A DNA stretch of 64,000 nt from Streptomyces phaeolivaceus (lineage in GTDB: Bacteria > Actinomycetota > Actinomycetes > Streptomycetales > Streptomycetaceae): contig NZ_CP045096.1 of NCBI RefSeq assembly GCF_009184865.1, positions 1,116,001-1,180,000 of the forward strand. Reading direction: 5' to 3'. The position numbers and the translations under genes were made by a program. Of the stretch, positions 54,023 to 62,580 are shown piece by piece (the first letter of the stretch is position 1; every line of letters starts with the position of its first letter). Below the pieces are notes generated by a model. That model saw nothing but the letters and a program-made list of their open reading frames with translations. It was not told the DNA's origin and searched no databases.

Positions 54023-54473
54023 GGCCCTCGACGCCCCCTACAGCGCGGGCCGGCGCGGGGCGTCCTGGCTGAAGGTCAAGCCCGTGCACACCCTCGATCT
54101 GGTGGTCCTGGCCGCCGAGTGGGGCCACGGCCGCCGGACCGGCAGGCTCTCCAACCTCCACCTCGGCGCCCGCGCGGCCGACGGCTCGTTCGCGATGCTC
54201 GGCAAGACCTTCAAAGGTCTGACGGACGCCCTGCTGGCCTGGCAGACCCGGCGGCTGACCGAGCTGGCCGTCGAGGAACACGGCTGGGGCGTGACCGTAC
54301 GCCCGGAACTGGTCGTCGAGATCGCCTACGACGGCCTCCAGCGCTCCACCCGCTACCCGGCCGGTGTCACCCTCCGCTTCGCCCGTGTGGTCCGCTATCG
54401 CGAGGACAAGACCCCGGCGGAAGCCGATACGGTCGAGACCCTGCTCGCCGCACACCCCGAGGTGACGCGTTGA
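54017..54473 (+). pseudogene. ATP-dependent DNA ligase, 3' part (interrupted)
   Basis: Begins with the GCTGAA repeat and continues the ligase in frame: [13 protein letters not shown], motif V SWLKVKP, then the OB-fold domain ([39 protein letters not shown], the conserved end of ligases) and a stop. Together with the 5' part it makes a normal-length ligase of 512 residues. Without the 5' part it has no adenylation Lys and no own start. Its stop overlaps the start of the NUDIX gene, so the insertion may also lower NUDIX expression. Confidence 0.88.
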
Positions 54474-54937
54474 CCACGCCCAAGCGCAGCGCCGGACTGC
54501 TGTTGCACCGCCGTACCGAGCACGGCGTGGAGGTGCTGCTCGGCCATATGGGCGGCCCGTTCTTCGCGCACAGGGACGCGGGCGCGTGGAGTGTGCCCAA
54601 GGGCGAGTACGAGCCGGACGAGACCGCCTGGGACGCGGCCCGCCGGGAGTTCCAGGAGGAACTGGGGCTGGCGCCGCCCGACGGGGAGGCCGTACCGCTG
54701 GGCGAGGTACGGCAGAGGAACGGCAAGATCGTCACGGCCTGGGCGATCGAGGCGGACCTCGACCCGGCGACCGTCGTACCGGGCACCTTCCGCATGGAAT
54801 GGCCGCCGAGGTCGGGGCGGATCCAGGAGTTCCCCGAGCTGGACCGCGTGGAGTGGCTGACCGTGGAACGGGCGCGGGCCGTGATCGTCCCGGCACAGGC
54901 GGAGTTTCTCGACCGTCTGCCGGAGCACTCGGCCTGA
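54470..54937 (+). CDS. NUDIX hydrolase
   Basis: A 155-residue NUDIX enzyme. The TTG start overlaps the ligase stop (TTGA) and GAGGTG lies six bases before it. The NUDIX box GX5EX7REUXEEXGU is complete: [23 protein letters not shown] (broken: [10 protein letters not shown] / [13 protein letters not shown], about residues 43-65). It hydrolyses nucleoside diphosphate derivatives. Coupling to an ATP-dependent ligase gene suggests a DNA-repair or nucleotide-cleaning context. The exact substrate is unknown. Confidence 0.88.
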   Translation: MTTPKRSAGLLLHRRTEHGVEVLLGHMGGPFFAHRDAGAWSVPKGEYEPDETAWDAARREFQEELGLAPPDGEAVPLGEVRQRNGKIVTAWAIEADLDPATVVPGTFRMEWPPRSGRIQEFPELDRVEWLTVERARAVIVPAQAEFLDRLPEHSA

Positions 54938-55002
54938 GTCCGCGTTGCGGCACGCGCCGTCGCGCGGGAAGGTCGAAGGACAGCCCACGCAGGAGGCCCC
55001 CC

Positions 55003-56388
55003 ATGCCCATCGCCACGGTCAACCCGGCGAACGGCGAGACGCTCAAGACCTACGACGCCCTGGGCGAGGAGGAGATCGAGCGCCGTCTCGCCACCGCCGA
55101 CACCACGTTCCACGCGTACCGGACCACGTCCTTCGCGGAACGGGCCCGGCTGATGCACCGGGCCGCCGAGCTGCTCGACGCGGACGCGGACGACATCGCC
55201 AAGGTGATGACGACGGAGATGGGCAAGCCGGTCAAGCAGGCCCGCGCCGAGGCCGCCAAGTGCGCGAAGGCGATGCGCTGGTACGCCGACCACGCCGAGG
55301 TGCTGCTCACCGACGTGGAGCCGTCCGACGCGGATGTGAAGGACTCCGGCGCGTCCCGCGCCCTGGTCCGCTACCGGCCGCTCGGCCCGGTGCTCGCCGT
55401 GATGCCGTGGAACTTCCCGCTCTGGCAGGTGATCCGCTTCGCCGCGCCCGCCCTCATGGCCGGCAACGTGGGCCTGCTCAAGCACGCCTCCAACGTCCCG
55501 CAGACCGCGCTCTACCTGGAGGACCTCTTCCTCCGGGCGGGCTTCCCCGAGGGCTGTTTCCAGACCCTGCTGGTCGGTTCCGGAGCGGTCGAGGACATCC
55601 TGCGCGACCCGCGTGTGAAGGCCGCCACCCTCACCGGCAGCGAGCCCGCCGGCCGGGCGGTCGCCTCGGTCGCCGGTGACGAGGTGAAGAAGACGGTCCT
55701 GGAACTGGGCGGCAGCGACCCGTACGTGGTGATGCCGTCCGCCGACGTCGACCGGGCGGCGGAGATCGCGGTGACGGCCCGGGTGCAGAACAACGGGCAG
55801 TCCTGTATCGCCGCCAAGCGGTTCATCGTGCACGCCGACGTGTACGAGGCGTTCGCCGAGCGGTTCGTGGCGGGCATGAGGGCGCTGCGGGTCGGCGACC
55901 CGCTGGAGGAGCGGACCGACGTCGGCCCGCTCTCCTCCGAGCAGGGCCGCGCCGATCTGGAGGAACTCGTCGACGAGGCCGTGGAGAGCGGCGCCACGGT
56001 CCTGTGCGGCGCCGAACGCCCCGACGGGCCGGGCTGGTTCTATCCGCCGACCGTCCTCGCCGACATCACTCCGGAGATGCGTGTCCACCACGAGGAGGCG
56101 TTCGGCCCGGTCGCCACGCTGTACCGGGTCGCCGACCTCGACGAAGCGGTCGCGATCGCCAACGACACGCCCTTCGGACTCAGCTCCAACGTGTGGACAC
56201 GGGACGCCGCCGAGGTCGACCGCTTCGTCCGTGACCTCGACGCCGGCGCGGTCTACGTCAACGGGATGACCGCCTCCCACCCGGCGTTCCCGTTCGGTGG
56301 GGTCAAGCGATCCGGATACGGGCGTGAGCTGTCCGGACACGGAATCCGGGAGTTCTGCAACATCACCACCGTGTGGCACGGGGCGTGA
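55003..56388 (+). CDS. NAD(P)-dependent aldehyde (succinate-semialdehyde-type) dehydrogenase
   Basis: A 461-residue aldehyde dehydrogenase; ATG 55003 follows AGGAGG. VLAVMPWNFPLWQV is the cofactor and oxyanion Asn region, VLELGGSDPYVV supplies the general-base Glu, and VQNNGQSCIAAKRF the catalytic Cys. HEEAFGPVATLYRV and FPFGGVKRSGYGREL close the protein. The LELGGSDPYVV and NNGQSC signatures match the NADP-dependent succinate-semialdehyde dehydrogenase group. It stands alone, with no GABA aminotransferase nearby, so its physiological substrate stays open. Confidence 0.9.
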   Translation: MPIATVNPANGETLKTYDALGEEEIERRLATADTTFHAYRTTSFAERARLMHRAAELLDADADDIAKVMTTEMGKPVKQARAEAAKCAKAMRWYADHAEVLLTDVEPSDADVKDSGASRALVRYRPLGPVLAVMPWNFPLWQVIRFAAPALMAGNVGLLKHASNVPQTALYLEDLFLRAGFPEGCFQTLLVGSGAVEDILRDPRVKAATLTGSEPAGRAVASVAGDEVKKTVLELGGSDPYVVMPSADVDRAAEIAVTARVQNNGQSCIAAKRFIVHADVYEAFAERFVAGMRALRVGDPLEERTDVGPLSSEQGRADLEELVDEAVESGATVLCGAERPDGPGWFYPPTVLADITPEMRVHHEEAFGPVATLYRVADLDEAVAIANDTPFGLSSNVWTRDAAEVDRFVRDLDAGAVYVNGMTASHPAFPFGGVKRSGYGRELSGHGIREFCNITTVWHGA

Positions 56389-56413
56389 GCGTCACGCGGC
56401 TACCATCCCCGTT

Positions 56414-56650
56414 GTGAACCGCGAAGTGACTCTGCCTCTGATCGTCGACGACCGCGGGACCTTGCAGGTGTCCGCGGCCGATGTGAGCAAGCTGCTGCGG
56501 ACGGTGGGCGGCCGGTGGCTGCACCTCGTGGAGGCGGGTGAGGAACTCGACGAGGACACGGTGGCGGCGCTCACGATCGAGCTGGCGAAGCTGGCGGACC
56601 GGATCGATGTGGCGTGCATCGCCCACAGCAGTGGGGCGGCCTCCGGCTAG
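56414..56650 (+). CDS. Small conserved streptomycete protein (DUF6213-like)
   Basis: A 78-residue soluble protein. GTG 56414 is chosen from the frame and from similarity of the beginning REVTLPLIVDDRGTLQVSAADVSKLL. GGRWLHLVEAGEELDEDTV and ADRIDVACIAH continue the family pattern. I recall such proteins in many streptomycetes under the name DUF6213; no function is known. It converges with the TenA-like gene, 10 bp away. Confidence 0.72.
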   Translation: MNREVTLPLIVDDRGTLQVSAADVSKLLRTVGGRWLHLVEAGEELDEDTVAALTIELAKLADRIDVACIAHSSGAASG

Positions 56651-56660
56651 GGCGCCGCTT

Positions 56661-57323
56661 TCAGGGGCGCGCCAGTGTGGTCCAGAACATCGATTCGTAG
56701 CTCTGCAGCAGTCGGCCGTGGCCGTGGGCCGTCTCCTCGTCGATCCGCCCCGCGTCCAGCCCCGCCTGAACCGCCGCCCTCGCCCGCTCCTCCAGCTCCG
56801 GGGCCGGCTCGGCGAAGAAGTCGAAGAAACCGCAGGCCTCGTCGGTGAAGGCGTAGTGATCGCGGAGGGACTTGGCGATCACCGCGCAATAGCCGCCCCA
56901 GGACGCGAAGTTGGCGCTCAGGGCGAGCACCACGTCGGCCGGGGACGCGCCGAGCGCGAGCCGGGCGACGTACGACGGGTAGGCCTGACAGCCCGGCAGT
57001 GGCGCGTACGCCGCCGCCCTCTGCTCGTCCACCCCGCACGCCTCGGCGAACGCCCCGAGCCGCCCCGCCGCCACCGCCTCCCCCTCCGCGAGCATCTCGA
57101 AGAAGGGGGCGCTCGTCGGTTCCCCGGCCGCCGCCCGCCCGGCCAGATGGCGGAAGGAGAGCAGGTCCGCGGCGATCACCAGTCGCTGTTCCCCGGCGAG
57201 CGCGGCGAGGGTGCCGAGCCCGGCCGCACCGGAGGCGACCAGGGGCAGCAGGGGGTTGGCGTCGGGTTCCGGGGCGAGCCGCGCGGTCATCGCTTCCAGC
57301 ACTTCTCCGGCCGTACGCGTCAT
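56661..57323 (-). CDS. TenA/THI-4/PqqC-like heme-oxygenase-fold protein
   Basis: A 220-residue all-helical protein; ATG 57323 follows AGGAG. GEQRLVIAADLLSFRHLAGRA, ALSANFASWGGYCAVIAKSLRD and FFDFFAEPAPELEERARAAV are the sequence pieces of the TenA-like fold. True TenA (thiaminase II) has a catalytic Cys and is linked to thiamine genes; no such neighbours exist here, and the assignment of function is therefore open. Confidence 0.75.
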   Translation of the reverse strand: MTRTAGEVLEAMTARLAPEPDANPLLPLVASGAAGLGTLAALAGEQRLVIAADLLSFRHLAGRAAAGEPTSAPFFEMLAEGEAVAAGRLGAFAEACGVDEQRAAAYAPLPGCQAYPSYVARLALGASPADVVLALSANFASWGGYCAVIAKSLRDHYAFTDEACGFFDFFAEPAPELEERARAAVQAGLDAGRIDEETAHGHGRLLQSYESMFWTTLARP

Positions 57324-57396
57324 CGAGCACTCCTGTCGGGTTCATCTGTCGTCACCGCTGAACAACAGCCCGACCGACACGGGCACCCCCTCGGCG

Positions 57397-58662
57397 CTAC
57401 CGGATCGGCATCCCCGACAGGGTCCGGGCGATCACCAGCCGCTGCACCTCACTCGTACCCTCGAAAATGGTGTAAATAGCCGCATCCCGATGCATCCGCT
57501 CGACCGGGTACTCCCGGGTGTACCCGTTGCCGCCCAGTATCTGGATGGCCTGCGCGGTCACCTTCTTCGCCGTCTCGCTGGCGAACAGCTTCGACTGGGA
57601 GCCCTCCGCCGCGGTGAACGGGCGGCCGTTGATCGCCATCCAGGACGCCCGCCACACCAGCAGCCGGGCCGCGTCGACGGAGGTCCGCATGTCGGCGAGT
57701 TGGAAGGCGACGCCCTGGTTGTCGATGATGGGCCGGCCGAACTGCTCACGGGTCTTGGCGTAGTCGAGGGCCACCTCGTACGCGGCGCGGGCGGTGCCCA
57801 CCGCCATGGCGCCCACGGCCGGGCGGGAGGCCTCGAACGTGGCCATCGCCGCGTTCTTCACCCTCCCCCAGCCTCCGGCCGGGGGGACCCCCATCTCGCT
57901 TCGCTCGCCACCGCTCCTCGCCCGCTCATGGGCCCGCGCGAGACGCTCGTCGAGCTTCTCCTTGCCGCCGAGGAGGCAGGAGCCGGGGACGCGTACGTCC
58001 TCCAGGACGACCTCGGCGGTGTGGGAGGCGCGGATGCCGTGCTTCTTGAACTTCTGCCCCTGGGACAGGCCGGGTGTGCCGGGCGGGACGATGAAGGACG
58101 CGTGGCCCTTGGAGCCGAGTTCGGGGTCGACGACGGCGACGACGACGTGGACGTTGGCGATGCCGCCGTTGGTCGCCCAGGTCTTGGTGCCGTTGAGGAC
58201 CCACTCGTCCTTGGCCCCGTCGTACACGGCGCGGGTGCGCAGGGAGGCGACGTCGGAGCCGGCGTCGGGCTCGGAGGAGCAGAACGCGGCGACCTTGACA
58301 TCGCCCGCGTCGCCGTACATCTGCGGGATCCAGGTGCCGATCTGCTCCTCGGTGCCGTTGGCGAGGACGCCGACGGCGGCGAGGCCGGTGCCGACGATGG
58401 ACAGGGCGATGCCCGCGTCGCCCCAGAACAGCTCCTCCATGGCCATGGGGATGCCGAGGCCGGTGGGGTCGAAGTACTGCTGGGCGTAGAAGTCGAGGGA
58501 GTAGATACCGACCTTGGCGGCCTCCTGGATCACCGGCCAGGGGGTCTCCTCGCGCTCGTCCCACTCGGCCGCCGCGGGGCGGATCACATCGGCGGCGAAT
58601 CCGTGGAGCCAGTCGCGAACCTCTCGCTGTTCCTCGTTGAGTTCCATGGTGAACTCGGCCAT
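57397..58662 (-). CDS. Acyl-CoA dehydrogenase
   Basis: A 421-residue acyl-CoA dehydrogenase; ATG 58662 follows GGAGG. VAAFCSSEPDAGSDVASLRT and WVLNGTKTWATNGG are the two family signatures; ILGGNGYTREYPVERMHRDAAIYTIFEGTSEVQ is the C-terminal FAD/active-site region with the probable catalytic Glu in FEGTSE. Residues about 253-275 (ERSEMGVPPAGGWGR) are an extra loop encoded by a palindromic dispersed repeat. A palindrome 30 bp upstream and a divergent TetR gene indicate repression relieved by an acyl-CoA or related ligand. Confidence 0.92.
   Translation of the reverse strand: MAEFTMELNEEQREVRDWLHGFAADVIRPAAAEWDEREETPWPVIQEAAKVGIYSLDFYAQQYFDPTGLGIPMAMEELFWGDAGIALSIVGTGLAAVGVLANGTEEQIGTWIPQMYGDAGDVKVAAFCSSEPDAGSDVASLRTRAVYDGAKDEWVLNGTKTWATNGGIANVHVVVAVVDPELGSKGHASFIVPPGTPGLSQGQKFKKHGIRASHTAEVVLEDVRVPGSCLLGGKEKLDERLARAHERARSGGERSEMGVPPAGGWGRVKNAAMATFEASRPAVGAMAVGTARAAYEVALDYAKTREQFGRPIIDNQGVAFQLADMRTSVDAARLLVWRASWMAINGRPFTAAEGSQSKLFASETAKKVTAQAIQILGGNGYTREYPVERMHRDAAIYTIFEGTSEVQRLVIARTLSGMPIR
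57862..57912. repeat. Dispersed palindromic repeat inside a coding sequence
   Basis: CCTCCCCCAGCCTCC, GGCCGGGGGGACCCCCATC and TCGCTTCGCTC resemble a repeat common in streptomycete intergenic DNA. Here it is read through in frame as part of the acyl-CoA dehydrogenase. Confidence 0.55.
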
Positions 58663-58689
58663 GACGCGCCTCCAGCATTGCACTAAGAT

Positions 58690-58704
58690 GTTACCTGCGG
58701 TAAC
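58690..58704. promoter_or_regulatory. TetR operator between acyl-CoA dehydrogenase and TetR genes
   Basis: GTTACC-TGC-GGTAAC is a perfect 6+3+6 palindrome. A related imperfect copy (GTTACCCGTCGGTAGG) follows at 58,714-58,729. Both lie between the divergent starts 58,662 and 58,846. Two sites for a TetR dimer are likely. Confidence 0.8.
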
Positions 58705-58845
58705 TGCGAGTCTGTTACCCGTCGGTAGGAAAAGTCAACTCCCGGGGCGGGCCCGGTAGCCCGTTCGACCCGTTCGATCGGGTCGCGCCGATCAGTGCTA
58801 GTTTGCGCAGGGCGTCACTGTCATCAGCATTTGGGGGAGAGACTC

Positions 58846-59490
58846 ATGGACACCACGCAGCGGACCGACCAGGAGCGGTCCGCCGACCGCCGTCGGCGCG
58901 AGCTGCTGGAGGCCGCGGACAGGGTGGTGCTCCGCGAAGGCCCCGGAGCATCGATGAACGCCATCGCCGCCGAGGCCGGCATCACCAAGCCGATCCTCTA
59001 CCGCCACTTCGGCGACAAGAGCGGACTTTACGCCGCTCTCGCCCAGCGGCACACCGATGCCCTCCTGGACGCCCTGCGCGCCGCGCTGGACGCCCCGGCG
59101 GAGCGCCGCGAACGCGTGGAGGCGACCCTCGACACCTATCTGGCGGCCATCGAGGCCCGCCCGCAGGTCTACCGCTTCCTGATGCACCCCGCCGAGGGCG
59201 GCCAGCCCGGCGACCAGGGCTTCGACGTCGGCAAGCACTCCGCCCCGCTGCTTCGCCGCATGGGCGAGGAACTCGGCAAGGTCATAGAGGACCGCCTCGA
59301 CCTCGGCCCCGACAGCCACCGCCTCGCCCGCGTCTGGGGCCACGGCATCGTCGGCATGATGCACGCGGCCGGCGACTGGTGGCTGGGCGAACGCCCCTGC
59401 ACCAGGGCGGAGTTGGTCCGCTGCCTGGCAGACCTCCTCTGGGGCCGCCTGGCAGCGGCGGGCGACAAGGTCGGCGGCCCGGGTTTCTAG
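58846..59490 (+). CDS. TetR-family transcriptional regulator
   Basis: A 214-residue repressor from ATG 58846 with GGGGAGA upstream. The helix-turn-helix is SMNAIAAEAGITKPILYRHF (about residues 36-55). The ligand domain has the size usual for regulators of fatty-acid or acyl-CoA genes. It is divergent from an acyl-CoA dehydrogenase and the palindromes between them are the probable operators, so it likely governs that gene and itself. Confidence 0.92.
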   Translation: MDTTQRTDQERSADRRRRELLEAADRVVLREGPGASMNAIAAEAGITKPILYRHFGDKSGLYAALAQRHTDALLDALRAALDAPAERRERVEATLDTYLAAIEARPQVYRFLMHPAEGGQPGDQGFDVGKHSAPLLRRMGEELGKVIEDRLDLGPDSHRLARVWGHGIVGMMHAAGDWWLGERPCTRAELVRCLADLLWGRLAAAGDKVGGPGF

Positions 59491-59529
59491 GGCTCCTTTT
59501 CGGCGGAGTCGGGCACCAGCGCGCCCGGC

Positions 59530-59604
59530 AAGGGGCGCGGGGCTGTGTCGACATGCGGCTCCGCCGCGTGGGCGCGAGAAGCCCCACGGACCCGCACCCG
59601 CCGA
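59530..59604. repeat. Dispersed Streptomyces intergenic repeat, copy 3
   Basis: AGGGGCGCGGGGCTG, ATGCGGCTCCGCCGCGTGGG and GCGAGAAGCCCCACGGACCC. The parts are shared with the copies at 45,992 and 63,640. It lies at the 3' side of two convergent genes. Confidence 0.7.
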
Positions 59605-59609
59605 CGAAC

Positions 59610-60149
59610 TCACACCCCCCACGGCGCCCGCGCGGCCTTCCGCAACACCCGAGAACGCCGCCACCCCGACAACCGGTCCACAAAAACCCGCCCCTCAAGA
59701 TGATCACACTCGTGCTGAAGGCACCGCGCGAAGAACCCGCTCCCCGACACCCGCACCCGGTCCCCGTCCACCGTGAACCCCTCCACCACGGCCTCGTCGT
59801 ACCGTTCGACCCCCGCCTCCAGCCCCGGCAGCGACAGACACCCCTCCGGCCCGCGCAGCACGATCCCCTCCGCCGACACCAGCCGCGGGTTCACCACATG
59901 GCCGACGTGCCGCACATCGTCGTCATCCGGACAGTCGTACACGAAGACCCGCGATCCCCGGCCGACCTGGTTCGCGGCGAGACCCACGCCCCGCGCGTCG
60001 TACATTGTGGCGAACATGTCCTCCACAAGCCGCACCAGTTCGGGCCCGAACTCCCTCACCTCTTCACAGGGGGCGTGCAATACGGGGTCCCCGAACAGCG
60101 TCATGGGGAGAACGCGCCCTCGGGCGCCGGGAATCGAGCGGCTACGCAT
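59610..60149 (-). CDS. def: Peptide deformylase
   Basis: A 179-residue peptide deformylase, which removes the formyl group from the N-terminal Met of new proteins using Fe(II) or Zn. All three motifs are present: GVGLAANQVG, EGCLSLPG (Cys ligand) and QHECDHLEG (HExxH-type His ligands and Glu). ATG 60149 is chosen for family length. Actinobacteria often have several copies; whether this is the main one cannot be seen. It is divergent from murT. Confidence 0.93.
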   Translation of the reverse strand: MRSRSIPGARGRVLPMTLFGDPVLHAPCEEVREFGPELVRLVEDMFATMYDARGVGLAANQVGRGSRVFVYDCPDDDDVRHVGHVVNPRLVSAEGIVLRGPEGCLSLPGLEAGVERYDEAVVEGFTVDGDRVRVSGSGFFARCLQHECDHLEGRVFVDRLSGWRRSRVLRKAARAPWGV

Positions 60150-60301
60150 GGCCGCAAGAGTACGTTCCCACCCGATTTGGCCGGGCCGGCCGGTGCAACG
60201 CACCCATCGAGATTCGGGCGCGTGAGTGGATCTCGATAGGCTTTGGTCCACACGTTGCCGGGACAGGGCGCGGCGCTGTACGCAAGGAGGATCGAGAACT
60301 G

Positions 60302-61540
60302 ATGGCAGGCAACTCGGACCCGCTCACGCCGCGGGCCAAGCTGGCCGTGACGGCGGGCAAGGCGGTCGCGGCGGCATCGCGTGCCGCGGGGCGCGGTAGC
60401 GGATCTGTGATCGGCGGCCGGGTGGCACTGAAACTCGACCCCGACCTCCTCGCCCGGCTCGCACAGAGCCTGGACGTCATCCTGGTCTCCGCCACCAACG
60501 GCAAGACCACCACGACCCGGCTGATCGCCGAGGCGCTACGGGCCGCGGGCCCCGTCGTCTCGAACGCGCTCGGCGCCAACATGCCCGCGGGCATCACCTC
60601 GGCGCTCGCCGGGAACTCGGACTCCAAGTTCGCGGTCATCGAGGTCGACGAGAAGTACCTCGCCGGTGTCGCGCGGGACACCGACCCCAAGTGCATCGCG
60701 CTGCTGAACCTCTCCCGCGACCAGCTCGACCGTGCCGCCGAGACCCGCATGATGGCGGAGGCGTGGCGGGAGGGCCTGGCCGGCACCAAGGCCGTCGTGG
60801 TGGCCAACTGCGACGACCCGCTGATCGTGTGGGCGGCCTCGTCGTCGCCGAACGTGATCTGGGTCGCGGTCGGCCAGATGTGGAAGGACGACGCCTGGTC
60901 CTGCCCGTCCTGCGGCGGTGTGATGCAGCGCCCCGGTGACGACTGGTTCTGCGGCGAGTGCGGTTTCCGCCGTCCGACGCCGAGCTGGGCGCTCTCCGGC
61001 GACCACGTCCTCGACCCGCACGGCTCGGCCTGGCCGATCCACCTCCAGCTGCCGGGCCGCGCCAACAAGGCCAACGCGGCCTCGTCGGCCGCGACCGCCG
61101 CCGTCTTCGGGGTGCCCCCGCAGGTCGCCCTGGAACGCATGTACCAGGTGCAGGCGGTGGCCGGCCGGTACGACGTGGTGCAGTTCATGCAGCGCGATCT
61201 GCGGCTGCTGCTCGCCAAGAACCCGGCGGGCTGGCTGGAGACGTTCTCGCTGATCGACCCGCCGCCGTCGCCGGTGATCCTTTCGGTGAACGCGCGCGGC
61301 GCCGACGGCACCGACACCTCCTGGCTCTGGGACGTCGACTACACGCGGCTGACCGGGCACCCGATCTTCGTGCTCGGTGACCGCAAGCTCGACCTGGCGG
61401 TGCGGCTGGAGGTCGCGAACCAGCACTTCCAGGTCTGCGACACCCTGGACCAGGCGGTGCAGATGTGCCCGCCGGGCCGGATCGAGGTCATCGCCAACTA
61501 CACCGCGTTCCAGGACCTGCGCCGCCGCGTGGGCAACTGA
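60302..61540 (+). CDS. murT: Lipid II isoglutaminyl synthase, MurT subunit
   Basis: A 412-residue Mur-ligase-like protein; AAGGAGG stands ten bases ahead of the ATG. VSATNGKTTTTRLIAEAL is the ATP-binding P-loop. A CPSCGG..CGECG zinc ribbon (about residues 201-222) is inserted as in other MurT proteins, and a DUF1727 C-terminal domain follows. With GatD it amidates the alpha-carboxyl of D-Glu in lipid II, making D-isoglutamine needed for cross-linking. gatD follows 46 bp downstream. Confidence 0.95.
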   Translation: MAGNSDPLTPRAKLAVTAGKAVAAASRAAGRGSGSVIGGRVALKLDPDLLARLAQSLDVILVSATNGKTTTTRLIAEALRAAGPVVSNALGANMPAGITSALAGNSDSKFAVIEVDEKYLAGVARDTDPKCIALLNLSRDQLDRAAETRMMAEAWREGLAGTKAVVVANCDDPLIVWAASSSPNVIWVAVGQMWKDDAWSCPSCGGVMQRPGDDWFCGECGFRRPTPSWALSGDHVLDPHGSAWPIHLQLPGRANKANAASSAATAAVFGVPPQVALERMYQVQAVAGRYDVVQFMQRDLRLLLAKNPAGWLETFSLIDPPPSPVILSVNARGADGTDTSWLWDVDYTRLTGHPIFVLGDRKLDLAVRLEVANQHFQVCDTLDQAVQMCPPGRIEVIANYTAFQDLRRRVGN

Positions 61541-61586
61541 GCACGCCACGACGAACGACTCCCACGACTCTGAGGGGCACTGACTC

Positions 61587-62315
61587 ATGAGTGACAACAG
61601 CCTGCGGATCGTCTGGGTCTACCCGGACCTGCTCAGCACCTACGGCGACCAGGGCAACGTCCTCGTCGTGGAGCGCCGGGCGCGGCAGCGGGGCCTGGAC
61701 GTGGCCCGGCTGGACGTGCGCAGCGACCAGCCGATCCCGACCTCCGGCGACATCTATCTGATCGGCGGCGGCGAGGACCGTCCGCAGCGGCTCGCGGCCG
61801 AGCGGCTGCGCCGGGACCGGCATCTGTACCAGGCGGTGAACAACGGGGCGATCGTCTTCGCGGTCTGCGCCGGGTACCAGATCCTCGGCCACGAGTTCGT
61901 CAACGACCTCGGTCAGCGCGAGCCGGGCCTCGGTCTGCTCGATGTGACGACGACCCGCGGCGAGGGCGAGCGGTGCGTCGGCGACGTCCTCGCGGACATC
62001 GACCCGCGCCTCGGGCTGCCGCAGCTGACCGGGTTCGAGAACCACCAGGGCGTCACCCACCTCGGCCCCACCGCCCGCCCCCTCGCCCAGGTGCGGCTGG
62101 GCAAGGGCAACGGCACGGGCGACGGCACGGAGGGCGCGTACAACGACACCGTGTTCGGTACGTACATGCACGGGCCGGTGCTGGCGCGGAACCCGCAGAT
62201 CGCGGACCTGCTGCTGAAGCTGGCGCTGGATGTGAACGCGCTGCCGCCGACCGACGACCGCTGGTTCGAGGCGCTGCGCGACGAGCGCATCTCGGCGGCG
62301 ACCCAGCCCGCGTAA
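61587..62315 (+). CDS. gatD: Lipid II isoglutaminyl synthase, glutaminase subunit GatD
   Basis: A 242-residue class I glutamine amidotransferase-like protein. IYLIGGGEDRPQ, the nucleophile elbow FAVCAGYQILG (Cys near 94) and YMHGPVLARNP (His near 190) form the active site. It feeds ammonia from glutamine to MurT. GAGGGG precedes the ATG; the spacing of 46 bp to murT indicates an operon. Confidence 0.95.
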   Translation: MSDNSLRIVWVYPDLLSTYGDQGNVLVVERRARQRGLDVARLDVRSDQPIPTSGDIYLIGGGEDRPQRLAAERLRRDRHLYQAVNNGAIVFAVCAGYQILGHEFVNDLGQREPGLGLLDVTTTRGEGERCVGDVLADIDPRLGLPQLTGFENHQGVTHLGPTARPLAQVRLGKGNGTGDGTEGAYNDTVFGTYMHGPVLARNPQIADLLLKLALDVNALPPTDDRWFEALRDERISAATQPA

Positions 62316-62580
62316 GGCGACCCAGCCCGCGTAACACGCCGCGCGGGACGGGCCGAGGAGCCCGCGAAACGGTTCCTCAGTGCCCGTACGAAAGCCCGTC
62401 CGACACTGCCCCCGCTCATGTGTGAAAGCCCGTCTGACCAGGGCTCCGCTCACCTGTGCGGGGGCGTCCAGCAGGCGGACGCCCGCTACGGGCCCGCCCC
62501 CTGCCGCCGGTAGGGTGGCGGGGATTCCAGCCGGACAGCGTGGTCCGGTCCCCGGCCCACGTCGAGAAGGTATTCGGGCT

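Noticed and set aside
53847..54473. A 208-codon plus frame ending with the ligase 3' part
   Set aside because: Its first 55 codons read the element in a wrong frame over the TnpC-like gene; only the part from 54,017 is ligase.
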